Numbered from the stretch's first letter, positions 45,715 to 61,180 are shown. The stretch: 64,000 nt of DNA from Leptoclinus maculatus (GCA_032191485.1 JAVDOI010000125.1:118572-182571), one strand, 5' to 3'. A program made the numbers and translations. The notes: a model not told the origin generated them from the letters alone.

Positions 45715-46690
45715 CAAACATGTAAACCATAGAACGACTGTAAGTAAGGACCAAATTACACTGCATCAACACTGTAGCCATAGAACGACTGTAGCTAGGG
45801 TCAATGCTACACTGCATCAACACTGTAGCCATAGAACGACTGTAGCTAGGGTCAATGCTACACTGCATCAACACTGTAGCCATAGAACGACTGTAGCTAA
45901 GGTCAATGCTACACTCCATCAACACACTGTAGCCATAGAACGACTGTAGCTAAGGTCAATGCTACACTCCATCAACACACTGTAGCCATAGAACGACTGT
46001 AGCTAAGGTCAATGCTACACTGCATCAACACACTGTAGCCATAGAACGACTGTAGCTAAGGTCAATGCTACACTGCATCAACACACTGTAGCCATAGAAC
46101 GACTGTAGCTAAGGTCAATGCTACACTCCATCAACACACTGTAGCCATAGAACGACTGTAGCTAAGGTCAATGCTACACTGCATCAACACTGTAGCCATA
46201 GAACGACTGTAGCTAAGGTCAATGCTACACTGCATCAACACTGTAGCCATAGAACGACTGTAGCTAAGGTCAATGCTACACTGCATCAACACTGTAGCCA
46301 TAGAACGACTGTAGCTAAGATCAATGCTACACTGCATCAATACTGTAGCCACAGAACGACTGTAGCTAAGGTCAATGCTACACTGCATCAATACTGTAGC
46401 CATAGAACGACTGTAGCTAGGGTCAATGCTACACTGCATCAACACTGTAACCATTGAATGACTGTAGCTAAGGTCAATGCTACACTGTAGCGATAGCACG
46501 ACTATAGCTAAGGTCAATGCTACCCTGTATCAAATCTGTAGGCATAAAATCACTGTAGCTAGTGTCCACGCTACACTGTATGAAACCTGTAACCATAGAA
46601 CTGTATCTAGGGTACATGTTGCACTGTATCAAACAGTAGCCTGTAAAACTGTATACCTTGAAACAACTGTAGCTAGGGAGTTGTATGCAA
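45715..46690 (+). repeat. 51/53-bp minisatellite
   Basis: About 15 units of CATAGAACGACTGTAGCTAA then GGTCAATGCTACACTGCATC and AACACTGTAGC run to about 46500. Some units have an extra CA (AACACACTG). The tail from 46500 to 46690 is progressively diverged. Open frames on both strands follow from the 51-bp period. Confidence 0.95.
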
Positions 46691-47100
46691 GTAAATCCAC
46701 TGTCATTGCCTCAAAAAGCCTTCAAAGTACTGGAATATAATATTGGAATACACTTGGAAAGACATTGGCTGAATGTCTGCCTGCTACAACCAAACATTAC
46801 CATCTTTTTGTGATCGCATTACCTTCACGTGTGTGCAGGTGCACAAATGTTCTTAAATATTTAAGAACTGTAACGTTATCTGCAAAATACATCCATTTAT
46901 CCAAGAATCAATAGTGTTAAAATCCCTGAAGAAGACGAACATTTACAATATAACTGCTAAATAGCAAAATATTGGAGGTACAAACGCAGCACAGGATGAA
47001 AGGGTCATATTCTAACGAGAGAAAAATAAAAAGAGTAGAATCATATAATTTAATTGTGACCAAATAAAATATTGCATTCAAATTCAGTCTGGGTGTCCTT
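46691..47100. other. Non-repetitive intron
   Basis: No gene recognised. Confidence 0.5.
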
Positions 47101-47108
47101 TTCTAACA

Positions 47109-47482
47109 AAACACACACATCGCTCTCTCGTTCGCACACACACACACATAGTATAGTTGTTGCTTACATAGACGCTCTCTCTGTCCTGTAAACTGCAATA
47201 AACCCAAACACACACACACACACACAGACACACCGTAAATCTCACCATAATACGCCCTCTGAGTGTATGTGTGTTTATGTGTGTTTGTGCGTCCGTGTGT
47301 GTGTGTGTGTGTGTGAGCGCGTGTGTGTTTTATAGGTGTTGTAAATTTGGCTGCCGGCGTTGTTTTTATCAGCATATTCGCAAGCTGTTTAGCCAACGGT
47401 GCAGATGTCACTGTTACGACCACACACACACGCATACACCAAGCAACACACACACAAAGATGTGGAGAGAGAGAAACATGTG

Positions 47483-47518
<36 letters not shown>

Positions 47519-47579
47519 GCATTTGACACTGTTTATACAGTGTGGTATGTGTGGATAATCCTATCTAAATTCACCTGGT

Positions 47580-47657
<78 letters not shown>

Positions 47658-47760
47658 CAAGCCGACCCACCATTTGCATCTGCCTGCGTAAGCCCATATG
47701 ATTCCTAAAGGTATGCGTGTTCGGTGTGCATGCATGCAAGTGTGTGAAGGTCAGCGCCAG

Positions 47761-47804
<44 letters not shown>

Positions 47805-47981
47805 CGTTATTTGATTAATGCTGAGAACCGTGGAGTGTTTAGAAAGAGGTCGCGACCTTTCAGCTTCCATTCAATCAGACAGGAGAGAGAGAGAATACCT
47901 CTATCCTCGGGTTTTTTCCAACCTCTCTCGCTCTCTTCTGGCTTTTTTTCTTCGCCCCTTGAGAATCTGATAAGCCTTAGT

Positions 47982-48028
<47 letters not shown>
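47109..48028. repeat. CA/GT array cluster
   Basis: GT at 47284-47312, AC at 47493-47516, (GT)37 at 47580-47653, GT at 47766-47802 and CA at 47986-48027. Confidence 0.96.
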
Positions 48029-48030
<2 letters not shown>

Positions 48031-48080
48031 TGCTAATAAAGTCAGGTCCTTATTTACCTGGAGGAGCGGCGACCAGACTC

Positions 48081-49641
48081 TAGGGCCAAAAGTATGTGGA
48101 CACAGGTTTTTAGGACTCTTCGGTTTAAAAGATGTGTTTATGTTGACCAGTTAGACGCTCAAACAGAGGAAGTAGTTGCAGAAGTTAGCTTTGAAAGAGT
48201 CCAGTATTTGCTGCTTTGCATCATTAAAAAACGATCCATTAGTCTGCAAATGATGTCCTCTTTTAAAACCCAAACATATTCAGTTTACGATGACATACAA
48301 CAGAGAACATACTCACAATTAAGAGGCTGAAACAAGTCAATATTTGGCTTTTTTGCTCGGAATCTTTTTTTTAAATGATGAATCAATGATCAAAATAGTT
48401 GTTGATTAATCGTCTGTCTATTAAAAGTTTAGTTTTTTTAAGTTGGTTGTAATATTATATGTTTTGGTCATTTACTTCTCCAGTAAAGGTTTGTATCCAC
48501 TAGGAGTAAACATGTTAAAAAGATGATTCAAATAATGTTTTGTACACTTTGCATCATGCTAATGAGTATATATATATATATACAAAGGGAACAAAAGACA
48601 CCACCATGATGAAGACGAGATGAAACATTTGGTGAGGAAAGCGTGGTACGCTGGGGACAGTTGTAGGTTTACTTTAACCGTCACCACAATCTTTGGGGAA
48701 TCTTGATCACACACACGTTTTTGTTGCCAAACCAAAACTCAACCATATGAATCAATTTTATAAAAAGGTGATTTGTAATATTTTTGGAAGTCCATAAAGA
48801 AAATACTTTTCCCGTTTGCTGTGGAACGTCTTGACTGGTCTGCACAGAGCTTTGACTTCAACCTCATGCAACAATTGTCTTCCAGCAAAAAGGTTCAAGT
48901 TGCACCAACCTGCATTCTCTCTAGTGTCCACCAGGGGGCGACTCCTCTGGTTCTATAGAAGTCTATGAGAAAATGACTCTACTTCTCTCTTGATTTATTA
49001 CCTCAGTAAACATTGTAAACATGAGTTTATGGTCTCAATCTCTAGTTTCAAGTCTTCTTCAATACAGCATGATGTTCATTTAGTACATTATGGTCCATTT
49101 AGAGTCAAACAGACCATAAAGCAGGGGATGCTTTAGGGCGGGGCTTACTGTGATTGACAGGTCTCTACCAGACGGCGTCTCTACGTCACTCCTCCTCAGT
49201 CCAAATATGGTCACTTCCGTTCATCGGTTGCAAAAAAAACCAAGATGGCGACGGCCAAATCACCAAACGAGAGGCTTCAAAACTGGAGTCCACAAACCAA
49301 CGGGTGAGATGGTTTGTCATTATAAGGTGGTTTGGGAAACGCTGGTTTATTTTTAACGTCGTATTTCTGCTGTTTACCAAATCACCTTCAAGACGGAGGA
49401 TTCAAACACTGAATAACTCCTGTTCCATAGACAGCCGTGCAGCGTTTAGGCTTCTAAAAAGGAGTCCAGTGACTGTGGTTATTAAAACGGGAGTGAAGCA
49501 GGAAGTCAAGCGACGTTGTTATTAAGCGTGTATTTGTGTATTTTATCATTTCATTTGGACGACTTGGAGGAAGACCCTCAGAAGAGAGGAGTGAACGTCT
49601 ACGTTGAAATGATCAGGTGTCCACATACTTTTGGCCATGTA
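48081..49641. mobile_element. Possible TIR-bounded element, 1.56 kb, no transposase seen
   Basis: A perfect 20-bp inverted repeat, GGCCAAAAGTATGTGGACAC, lies at 48084-48103 and in reverse complement at 49617-49636, with TA dinucleotides just outside each end. The TIR word is common in fish. The interior has no transposase ORF and contains another dispersed element (copy B), so it may be a nested non-autonomous element or two separate fragments. Confidence 0.5.
48910..49310 (+). repeat. Dispersed element, copy B, with CTCF-like motif
   Basis: Same order and orientation as copy A (22187-22575), starting TGCATTCTCTCTAGTGTCCA and ending GGCTTCAAAACTGGAGTCCA. The first 155 bases from CCACCAGG are identical to copy A. 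Confidence 0.85.
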
Positions 49642-49899
49642 CCTCCCTCCCTCCTTCTCTCTTTCTTTTATCCACTGATCTTTCTCTTGAGTCAACACTT
49701 TTTGTTTTGTTTTTGTCCTCCCCCCCTCCACCACTTTCTCCCATGTCATCTCTTTCCCTTCTCCCTCCTCTTCCTCCCTCCACTATCTGTTCATTTGCTC
49801 TCTCTATCTCCTTCTCCTCTCTTTGAACCTCTCCTTTAGCCCCCGCGGCCCCAGCCAATTACACACTGTTTGTCCACCCGTTTTCAATAAAACACTGCT

Positions 49900-49931
<32 letters not shown>

Positions 49932-50063
49932 CCCCTCCATCCACTCCCGTCTTCCCTCACTTTTTTTTTTTCTTCATTTTTAATTAACTTCTTTTGTAAC
50001 TTGGAGGCGACCCCCCTCCCCCCTCTCTTTTCCTTCAACATGCCTCTTGCACTCCCACACTTT

Positions 50064-50116
<53 letters not shown>
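49640..50116 (+). repeat. Pyrimidine tract then CA array
   Basis: CTCCCTCC/TCTCTCC-rich sequence, with CT at about 49907-49930 and AC at 50066-50116. Confidence 0.9.
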
Positions 50117-50118
<2 letters not shown>

Positions 50119-50119
50119 A

Positions 50120-52782
<2,663 letters not shown>

Positions 52783-52879
52783 TACACACATGCAGCGACT
52801 GAATGACAAGCTCATAGCTGTAAAAACAATGTTTTCAGATACTCAACAAAACTCTCTGAAGAAACAACAGACGCGTTCA

Positions 52880-53052
52880 GTGGTTTAAAAACACACAAAT
52901 CCTTCTTATGCTAATATACAGGTGCAGTACTAATACTACACTGTGTACTCCGCTACCAGTACAAGTCCTGCATTCAAAACCTTACTGAAGGAAGAGAATG
53001 TTAGTATCAGATGTACTGAAAGTATTTAACGTAAAAGTATTGAATGGACAAA
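52880..53052 (-). repeat. Dispersed fish repeat leading into the 37-bp array
   Basis: GCTACCAGTACAAGTCCTGC and GAAAGTATTTAACGTAAAAG are typical words of the same family as 38680-38920. Confidence 0.6.
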
Positions 53053-53764
53053 GTACACTATGTACCTCTGAGATGTAGTACAGTATAAAGTACACTATGT
53101 ACCTCTGAGATGTAGTACAGTATAAAGTACACTATGTACCTCTGAGATGTAGTACAGTATAAAGTACAATATGTACCTCTGAGATGTAGTACAGTATAAA
53201 GTACAGTATGTACCTCTGAGATGTAGTACAGTATAAAGTACAATATGTACCTCTGAGATGTAGTACAGTATAAAGTACACTATGTACCTCTGAGATGTAG
53301 TACAGTATAAAGTACAGTATGTACCTCTGAGATGTAGTACAGTATAAAGTACAATATGTACCTCTGAGGTGTAGTACAGTATAAAGTACAATATGTACCT
53401 CTGAGGTGTAGTACAGTATAAAGTACACTATGTACCTCTGAGATGTAGTACAGTATAAAGTACAATATGTACCTCTGAGATGTAGTACAGTATAAAGTAC
53501 ACTATGTACCTCTGAGATGTAGTACAGTATAAAGTACAATATGTACCTCTGAGGTGTAGTACAGTATAAAGTACAATATGTACCTCTGAGATGTAGTACA
53601 GTATAAAGTACAGTATGTACCTCTGAGATGTAGTACAGTATAAAGTACAGTATGTACCTCTGAGATGTAGTACAGTATAAAGTACAATATGTACCTCTGA
53701 GATGTAGTACAGTATAAAGTACACTATGTACCTCTGAGATGTAGTACAGTATAAAGTACATACA
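53053..53764 (-). repeat. 37-bp minisatellite amplified from the dispersed repeat core
   Basis: About 19 units; on the plus strand TATGTACCTCTGAGATGTAG then TACAGTATAAAGTACAC. The reverse strand reads ACTACATCTCAGAGGTACATA, close to the CACTACATCTGAGGTAAATA core of the dispersed family. Since 37 is not a multiple of three, one open frame cycles through all three readings to give a 209-codon ORF. Confidence 0.96.
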
Positions 53765-53769
53765 GTATT

Positions 53770-54027
53770 TGAGTTACTCTCCACCTCTGATGTAAAAACT
53801 CTGAAAACGTTCTGAGTAGTTTTATTAAATTGTAGATTCTTAAAACTCGCTGATGTCAGCACAAAACCAAACTTTTAAAGACATTTTAACTTTAAACATA
53901 TTAAACGTCATCATGAAGACGAGTCGCTTCCTCTTCATCGCTTCTTAAAACTCACAAACAAAAGATGAAACAAAACCAGTTTGGGAAAGATGCCACTCGA
54001 CGTGAAGCGCCGACACGTTTGTTTGCT

Positions 54028-54030
<3 letters not shown>
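53770..54030. other. Short non-repetitive intron
   Basis: No feature recognised. Confidence 0.5.
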
Positions 54031-54098
<68 letters not shown>

Positions 54099-54228
54099 TG
54101 AGGAGAACGTCCATGAACGCCTCAGTCACTTTAACCACTGTTATTATTCTAATCATGATGACATGTTTTTAAATGGATTATTATACGTTTTCATTAATAA
54201 CACGCTGTCTGGGAAGCACAGGCTGGTG

Positions 54229-54259
<31 letters not shown>

Positions 54260-54524
54260 CACACGCACACACACACACACACACAAAATATGTGCAATAA
54301 TAGCAACAAAAAAAGGAGTTTTTAAGTTTTTAAGAAAAACACACACAAACACACACATGACATGTTTTCACACTGCTAATCACAAATCACACCAAGTTAA
54401 AGTTTTTGTTAATAACACGCTGTCTGAAGTTTGTGCATGACGAGGACGCTGGTGGGCGACACACACACACACACACACACACACACTCGTCATGTTCTTA
54501 ATTGATTCCAGCTGTAATTATTTT

Positions 54525-54568
<44 letters not shown>

Positions 54569-54848
54569 GTGGCATTTTAAAAATGGGTGATAATGACATT
54601 TTCCTTCCTGTTTTTATTAATAACATGTTGTCTGTAGCACACACACACATGTCACCTGTCCTGCCCCCCCCCCCCCCCCTGCCCTCTCTTTACCCTCTCT
54701 CAGCTCCTCCTCTCTGTTCTCCTTTCATCTCCTCCTCCTCCTCCTCCTCCTCCTCTGACCTCCTCTTCTCTCTCTCTTTGATATCGTAGTCGGCCGATGC
54801 CGCTCGCTCTAAACTGTAAATCTGTCGCTCGCTACTCTTTTTGTGTCT

Positions 54849-54905
<57 letters not shown>
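54031..54905. repeat. CA array cluster with C run
   Basis: AC at 54031-54096, 54230-54284, 54459-54487, 54529-54565 and 54850-54903; a C run at 54665-54679 and (CTC)n at 54729-54755. Confidence 0.96.
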
Positions 54906-54944
54906 CTGACAAGCTGTCACAATAAATAGAGAGATAAGACCAGG

Positions 54945-56480
54945 TGGAAGAAGAAGAGAGAGGGAGGAGAGGAGGGGAGAGAGAGAGGGGGGAGGGTAAA
55001 TGACAAGAAGATTGAATATAAGAAGGATGTGAGGGAGGGGAAAGAGGAGGAGAGAGGAAACAAGGAGATGAGGGGGAACGATGAACAGACAGACAGAAGG
55101 GAGGAGGGAGGAAAAGAAAACTTCTGCTGGTAAACAAGACGAGGAGGAGAGGAGGTAAGGATAGAAAAGAGGAGACGAGGAGGTATGGACCAAAAGATGA
55201 AAGGGAGGTAAGATGGGATGGGGAGGAAGAAAGGAAAGGAGACAAGGGTGACCAAGTATGAAAAAGGAGAGAGGAAAGGAGGAGGAGCTGAAAGAAGAGA
55301 GGAAACAAGAGGAGAGGACAAGAAGGTAAAGAAAATGATAGGAGAGAGGAAAGGAGGAGGAGACAGAAGAGAGAAAACAAGGAGATGAGAAGGAAAGATG
55401 AACAGATGGACAGAAAACGTAGGCTGGTAAACAAGAAGAGGTGAGAAAAAGAAGGAGAAGAGGAGAGAGAGGAGCAACAAATGGACCAAAAGATGGAAGA
55501 GATGGAGGAGGAGAGCAGAGGAAACAAGAGGAGAGCACAAGAAAGGAAAGGAAACAAGGAAATGAGAGGGACCAAAATATGAAAGAGGAGAGAGAGGTAA
55601 GGAAACAAGGGAGGAAAGGATAAATAGAAGGACCAACATATGTGAGGAGAGAAAGGAGGAGAAGGAGCAGGAGAGAAAAAAGGAGGATAGTAAATGACAG
55701 TGAAGATAGAGGAGAAATGAGGAGATAGGAGAGATTAGAAAAGGAGAAGAGGAGGAGAGGATAGAAGAGAGGAGGAGAGAAGAGGAACAGGTGGATCAAT
55801 AGATGGGAGGAAAGAAAGAGTAGAGATGAAGAAAGGAGAAGAGGAGGAACAATAGGAGAGAGGAGAAGAGAGAAGGAGGTGGAGAATAACAAGGAGAGGA
55901 AACAAGAGTAGACAAAAAAGGAAAGGAATAGAGGACATGAGGGACCGAAATATGAAAAGAAGGAGAAGGAAGAGAAGAGTGATGAGATGAAAAAGGAGAG
56001 ATAACAAAAGGAGGGAAAAGGAGGAGAGGAGAGGAAACCAGGATGAACAAAAGGACGCAAGAGAAGGAGAGAAAGAAAGAGGAGGACAAAAGAAAGGCTG
56101 CTAAAAAGGAAAGGAGGAGAGATGAGAAAGGGGGAAGGAGGAGGAGGAGGTGAGGAAACAAGGGAGATTATACACAGGAGGAGCAAAAGATGGAAGGACG
56201 GAAAACAATCGGAAAGAGGAGAGGATGAAGGAATGAATCAAAAGATGTAAAGAAAGGAGGAGGAGGAGGAGGAGGATGGAAAAAAGGAGCAGAGGAGAGG
56301 AAACAAGGAGGAGGTGAACATATGGGACGAGGAGGAGCAGGGAGAAAAGGAGAGATGAAGGCAAGAGGGGAGGAAGGAGCGTAGAGGAGGAAAGAAAAGG
56401 GAGGAGAGATTAAAGTGAACTAAAGATGTGAAAGAAGAGGAGGTGGTGAGAGGAGGAGCAGAGGAGAGGAGGGATGGAGG
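54945..56480 (+). repeat. 1.5-kb polypurine tract
   Basis: GGAGGAGAGGAAACAAGGAG-type units, irregularly repeated. The word GGAAACAAGGAG recurs many times, so it is partly a degenerate minisatellite. A 498-codon minus-strand ORF rich in Ser/Leu/Phe/Pro is its translation. Confidence 0.95.
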
Positions 56481-56563
56481 GATTACCTGGTGAACGAGAG
56501 GAAAAGCTGTTGTGACATTCTGTAATGTGATTTCTAAACCAATCTGCTAAGTGCAGCGACGAG

Positions 56564-56637
<74 letters not shown>

Positions 56638-56740
56638 CACAGGCATCACATAATCTTGTTGCAGACAACACCCTCACCTCCTCCCTCACCTCCTCCCTCA
56701 CCTCCTCCCTCACCTCCTCACTTCAGGTCTGTCCACACTA
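56564..56740. repeat. (GT)36 array and CTCCCTCAC repeats
   Basis: GT at 56564-56636, then four to five copies of CACCTCCTCC at about 56675-56720. Confidence 0.96.
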
Positions 56741-56784
56741 AGAAAGCTAAATCTAAAAAACGCTGATTTCAGAAAAAACGAGCT

Positions 56785-57370
56785 GAAAATATTGAAAAGT
56801 ACTTTTACTCAAGTACAAATCTGAGGTACTTTATACTTCTACTCCACTACATTTATCTGAGAACTTATTTACTTTACAAACTAAGATTTTTGCACAAAAA
56901 CTTTTTTGATCAATTAAACGAACTATTAGTTCATTAAACAATTTACAGAAGATGAATGTGAAACTATTTTACGTCATTAAAAACATTTCCTGGTTCCAGT
57001 TTCACAGTTTACAAATAACGATCAGATTATGAGCTCCAGCTCAACTACAAAATACACATTTAAGTGTTTAAACAGTTTATACTTTGTTTTTATGTGTCCG
57101 TAGATTTCTCCTAAATTCACCTAAAGTTAACATTACATAAAGCCTCATTTGCATATTTAAACATAACATTTCAGAAAACTTGTAATACTAAAAAAGAATC
57201 ATCTTAATGCGAGTTAATTATTGTACCCTATTGACCTGTAGTGTCTCTTAATACATTCAGAATAATCTAACGAACATTTTGATGATTCAACTGTTTTTAC
57301 TTCTACTTGTAACAGAGTATTTATTAGTGTGGTATTAGTACTGAAGTATCTGAATACTTCTAGTTCTCTC
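56785..57370. repeat. Dispersed fish repeat, split copy
   Basis: AAGTACTTTTACTCAAGTAC, TACTTCTACTCCACTACATT at 56790-56860, and TACTTCTACTTGTAACAGAG, GAAGTATCTGAATACTTCTA at 57297-57362. The roughly 430 bp between is AT-rich with nothing recognised. Confidence 0.65.
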
Positions 57371-57470
57371 TCTCTCTCTACTTTATTATTGTTAATGACT
57401 CTCGCCCGACTCCTTTTGAAGACTCTCTCTCTGAAAAGTTGAAGCCTTTGTGAAACATTATCTATTTCCC

Positions 57471-57534
<64 letters not shown>

Positions 57535-57668
57535 GACCTGCCTCTCCCCTCTTGCTGTTTTGTTCAGACTGCACACACACACACACACACACACATATGG
57601 GGGAGGGGGGGGAGGATCAGTTCTTCTCCGTGGTGACAGAGGGTCATATTTCTTACTTTGATCTTCAC

Positions 57669-57699
<31 letters not shown>

Positions 57700-57966
57700 C
57701 ATCCAGAAAACACACACACAGAGCGAGAGAGAGAGACAGAGAGACAGAGAGAGAGAGAGAAAGAGACAGAGAGAGAGCGAGAGAGAGAGACAGAGAGAGA
57801 GAGAGAAAGAGACAGAGAGAGAGAGACAGAGAGAGAGACAGAGAGAGAGAGAAAGAAAGAGACAGAGAGAGAGGAGAGAGAGAGAGAGAGAGAGCATCTT
57901 TCTCTCGCCCCGGCTGGTTGGTGGGTCGGTAAGTGAAGCATGAAACCACCTCCTCTGCCCCTGAGA

Positions 57967-58024
<58 letters not shown>
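57471..58024. repeat. CA, CT and GA/GACA arrays
   Basis: CA at 57472-57531 and 57571-57596, CT at 57670-57695, a GAGACAGAGA-type array at 57719-57895 and CA at 57967-58024. Confidence 0.95.
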
Positions 58025-58025
<1 letters not shown>

Positions 58026-58195
58026 GCCACCAAGTGTGTGGATAGAGAACGTAATAAAATGGCAGCGATACTAGAAGTGCTGCTGTAGATGAGTGTTTAA
58101 ATGTTTTATCAACCTTCAATTACACAACAACATCCAATGGTTCAAGTTAAAGTTAAATTAGAATAAATAAAAGCAACAAATGAAACAAAAGCCTC

Positions 58196-58830
58196 ATCGA
58201 TATGGATTTAAGTAGTTGTGTTGCCTAAACCTAGCTATGTAGTTGTGTTGACTGAACCTAACTAAGTAGTTGTGTTGACTGAACCTAACTATGTAGTTGT
58301 GTTGACTGAACCTAACTATGTAGTTGTGTTGACTGAACCTAACTAAGTAGTGTTGTTGACTGAACCTAAGTAGTTTTGTTGACTGAACCCAAGTAGTTTT
58401 GTTGACTAAACCTAAGTAGTTTTGTTGACTGAACCTAAGTAGTTGTGTTGACTAAACCCAAGTAGCTTTGTTGACTGAAGCCAAGTAGTTTTGTTGACTA
58501 AACCTAAGCAGTTTTGTTGACTGAACCCAAGTAGTTTTGTTGACTAAACCTAAGTAGTTTTGTTGACTGAACCCAAGTAGTTTTGTTGACTGAACCTAAG
58601 TAGTTGTGTTGACTAAACCTAAGTAGTTTTGTTGACTGAACCTAAGTAGTTTTGTTGACTGAAGCCAAGTAGTTTTGTTGACTGAAGCTAAGTAGTTTTG
58701 TTGACTGAAGCTAAGTAGTTTTGTTGACTGAACCTAAGTAGTTTTGTTGACTGAACCTAAGTAGTTTTGTTGACTGAACCTAAGTAGTTTTGTTGACTGA
58801 AGCTAAGTAGTTTTGTTGACTGAACCGTTG
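58196..58830 (+). repeat. 23-bp minisatellite
   Basis: About 25 units of AGTAGTTTTGTTGACTGAAC plus CTA; the first few are 27 bp (CTATGTAGTTGTGTTGACTG). The reverse complement resembles the fish word TTTAGGCAACAAAACTACTT. A related word is at about 30513-30545. Confidence 0.95.
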
Positions 58831-59100
58831 CGTTGCAGGACGTGAGAGCAGCGCTGTGTATTTTAATGCGATAGTACAATAAAAAAATATTTTGTCCCTA
58901 AAATAATACAAAATAATCAAGACAAAGAATCGCGATTGCAATATTGATAAAAAATAATTGTGTTTATAACTTTGACCAGAATCATCACTTCTGATCATTT
59001 AAAATCGTCGATCAATGACGACCGTCTTCGCTGCAGAGCGGTGACCTCAGCTCCCAACGCTTTAACCTTTATCAATTAACCAGGAGCACAAAGCGGAGCT
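58831..59100. other. AT-rich intron
   Basis: No feature recognised. Confidence 0.5.
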
Positions 59101-59106
59101 GAAACC

Positions 59107-59185
59107 AGACACACACACACACACACACCAGCAAAACAAACACAAACACAAACATCAGCAGGACGCACACAAACAATCCAATATG

Positions 59186-59219
<34 letters not shown>

Positions 59220-59505
59220 TGTAACCTGAGCCAGTGTGACAACTGATAGCTCTGTTTGTGCATGCTAGACAATCACACACACACACACCTCAGCCAGAAG
59301 GCAAAACTACTGACCGAGTGTGTGTCGGTGTGTGTTTTACAAACCACTGTGCTCCATTAACAGAACTTAATGCTCCATGTAAAAGAATGAAAAACACCAA
59401 ATTGATGAAAGGAGTTCACGCTGAGTGTGTGTGAAGCCGCAATGCTTCAGCAAAACAAAACGACTTTGCTCCCCGCGTGTCACAAACAATACGACCTCCA
59501 TCATC

Positions 59506-59545
<40 letters not shown>

Positions 59546-59651
59546 CTCCAACAGCCTGCCGTGATAAGGGGAGCCCAGAATAACACTCTCGACATCAGCA
59601 ACCCTCCCTCCTGTCACTCACTATCGATTCACACACACACACACACACACA
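59107..59651. repeat. CA and GT arrays
   Basis: AC at 59107-59128 and 59187-59217, GT at 59504-59542 and CA at 59630-59651, with unique spacers. Confidence 0.95.
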
Positions 59652-59654
59652 AAA

Positions 59655-60584
59655 CCATGGAGGTGACAAGAAAGCAGAATCTTCCTCCCAAAACAAAATC
59701 ATCTGCAGAACAAACCTGTCTGCATGAATATTAATTTTTACACTCAAGGAAACCACGTTTATTTGTACTTCTAGAGGTACTTTGGAATACTGCAGGAGGT
59801 ATGTGGGACTATTTTTCAAATAGCTAAATATATATGCATTAGTCATGCATAATTACTAAAATATAGAAAATATAAGTAGTGTAATAAAGAATGTAAATAG
59901 GAGTTGGATAAACCACATTTCAATGCAACAAACATGTATTTTTTCTACCCAAAAAACGTTTTGCAGCACGTCAGCTGGGTTTGGGACTGGTTTGATTGAC
60001 AGCTGGCTCAGCCAATCACCTGCCACGTATTTATACTACTACTTTTTTTACACTACCTTTTAAAATATCCTACAAAATAAAAGCATCCCAATGAGAGAGA
60101 AGGCTTCAGTCTGCTGAAAACAGTCCCAGCGTAGTTTGGTCAGAAGTTGGTGCTATAAACTACACGTCTGTAATCTTGGTCATCTAAACATCTACGAGAG
60201 AGATCTTCAGGGAATTAGTTCCATTTGGGTTTTAACTTTCACGTCAGTCAGTATTAGTCGTGTTTCATGTTGTCCAGACACCAAGAAAACATAAATATGT
60301 ATCAGAGAATACGCCAACAACAGCCACATCTGATGAGTTACATGCTTGCTACGTCAGAAATCATTCGGCAAAGACGTTTCCAGAATCCGTTTAGTGCATC
60401 AACTCTAAAAAAACACTTCAAAACGAGCATAAAAAAGCAAAGTGAGTAAGTTTGATACAATGTTGCCGTTTCCATGCAGCTTTTATTACACGATACTTCA
60501 TAACGTGCATTAAAAATATCTGAATATAGAAGTTCAAATGTCTCTTTATTTCTACATGAATTAATAAAGTTGTGTCGCTATATA

Positions 60585-60616
<32 letters not shown>

Positions 60617-61180
60617 ATAACTCTCTGAAAAGGATCCAAGAAGTACTTTTACTTTAACACTTTAAGTGCATTTTGCCGTTTGTACTTTTACTCTAAAGTA
60701 TTCTTTCCAATTTCTGTTGTTTCTATTAAAGCTAAAAAGAAAAGAAAGCTTTGAAAGAGCACTTTAAATTAAAATATGATTTGAATAAGTTAACATATAG
60801 TGGAATATTGAGCTAAACGGAGGACGTAAGCGGCCGTTGCTTTTACACAAAGAAACACAAACATCGGGTTACCGGGAAGACAAAGTATGCAGAACACCAG
60901 TGGGAGGTTTCTCTCTTTTTTAAAGCATTTCATTTTTCCTTTCTTTTCCCAGAGAGGTACGTAGAGGGAGGGAGGGAGGGAGGGTGAGACAGAGAGTGAG
61001 GCATTAGAGGAATGCCAATATGATTGGAGGCAGAGAGGAGTGTGTGTTCGCTGTGCGTTCAACAACAATAGCTCTCCAGCCGTGTTGTTCCAATGCACAT
61101 CCACATGATCCGTTATCGGCCCCGACACGCACCGCTGGGGGAGAGCGAGGGAGACGGACGGAGTGATTGAGACGAAGAGA
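59655..61180. other. Non-repetitive intron
   Basis: No gene. (TA)n and (AAT)n lie at 60579-60617, and AGTACTTTTACT words at 60640-60700 suggest another diverged dispersed repeat fragment. (GGGA)n is at 60965-60982. Confidence 0.5.

Noticed and set aside
53132..53761. 209-codon minus-strand frame
   Set aside because: The 37-bp array simply lacks stops in any frame; units mutate without regard to codons.
54690..56186. Minus-strand open frame of 498 codons
   Set aside because: It is the translation of the polypurine tract: Ser/Leu/Phe/Pro only, ending in a CA array, with no domain or codon structure.
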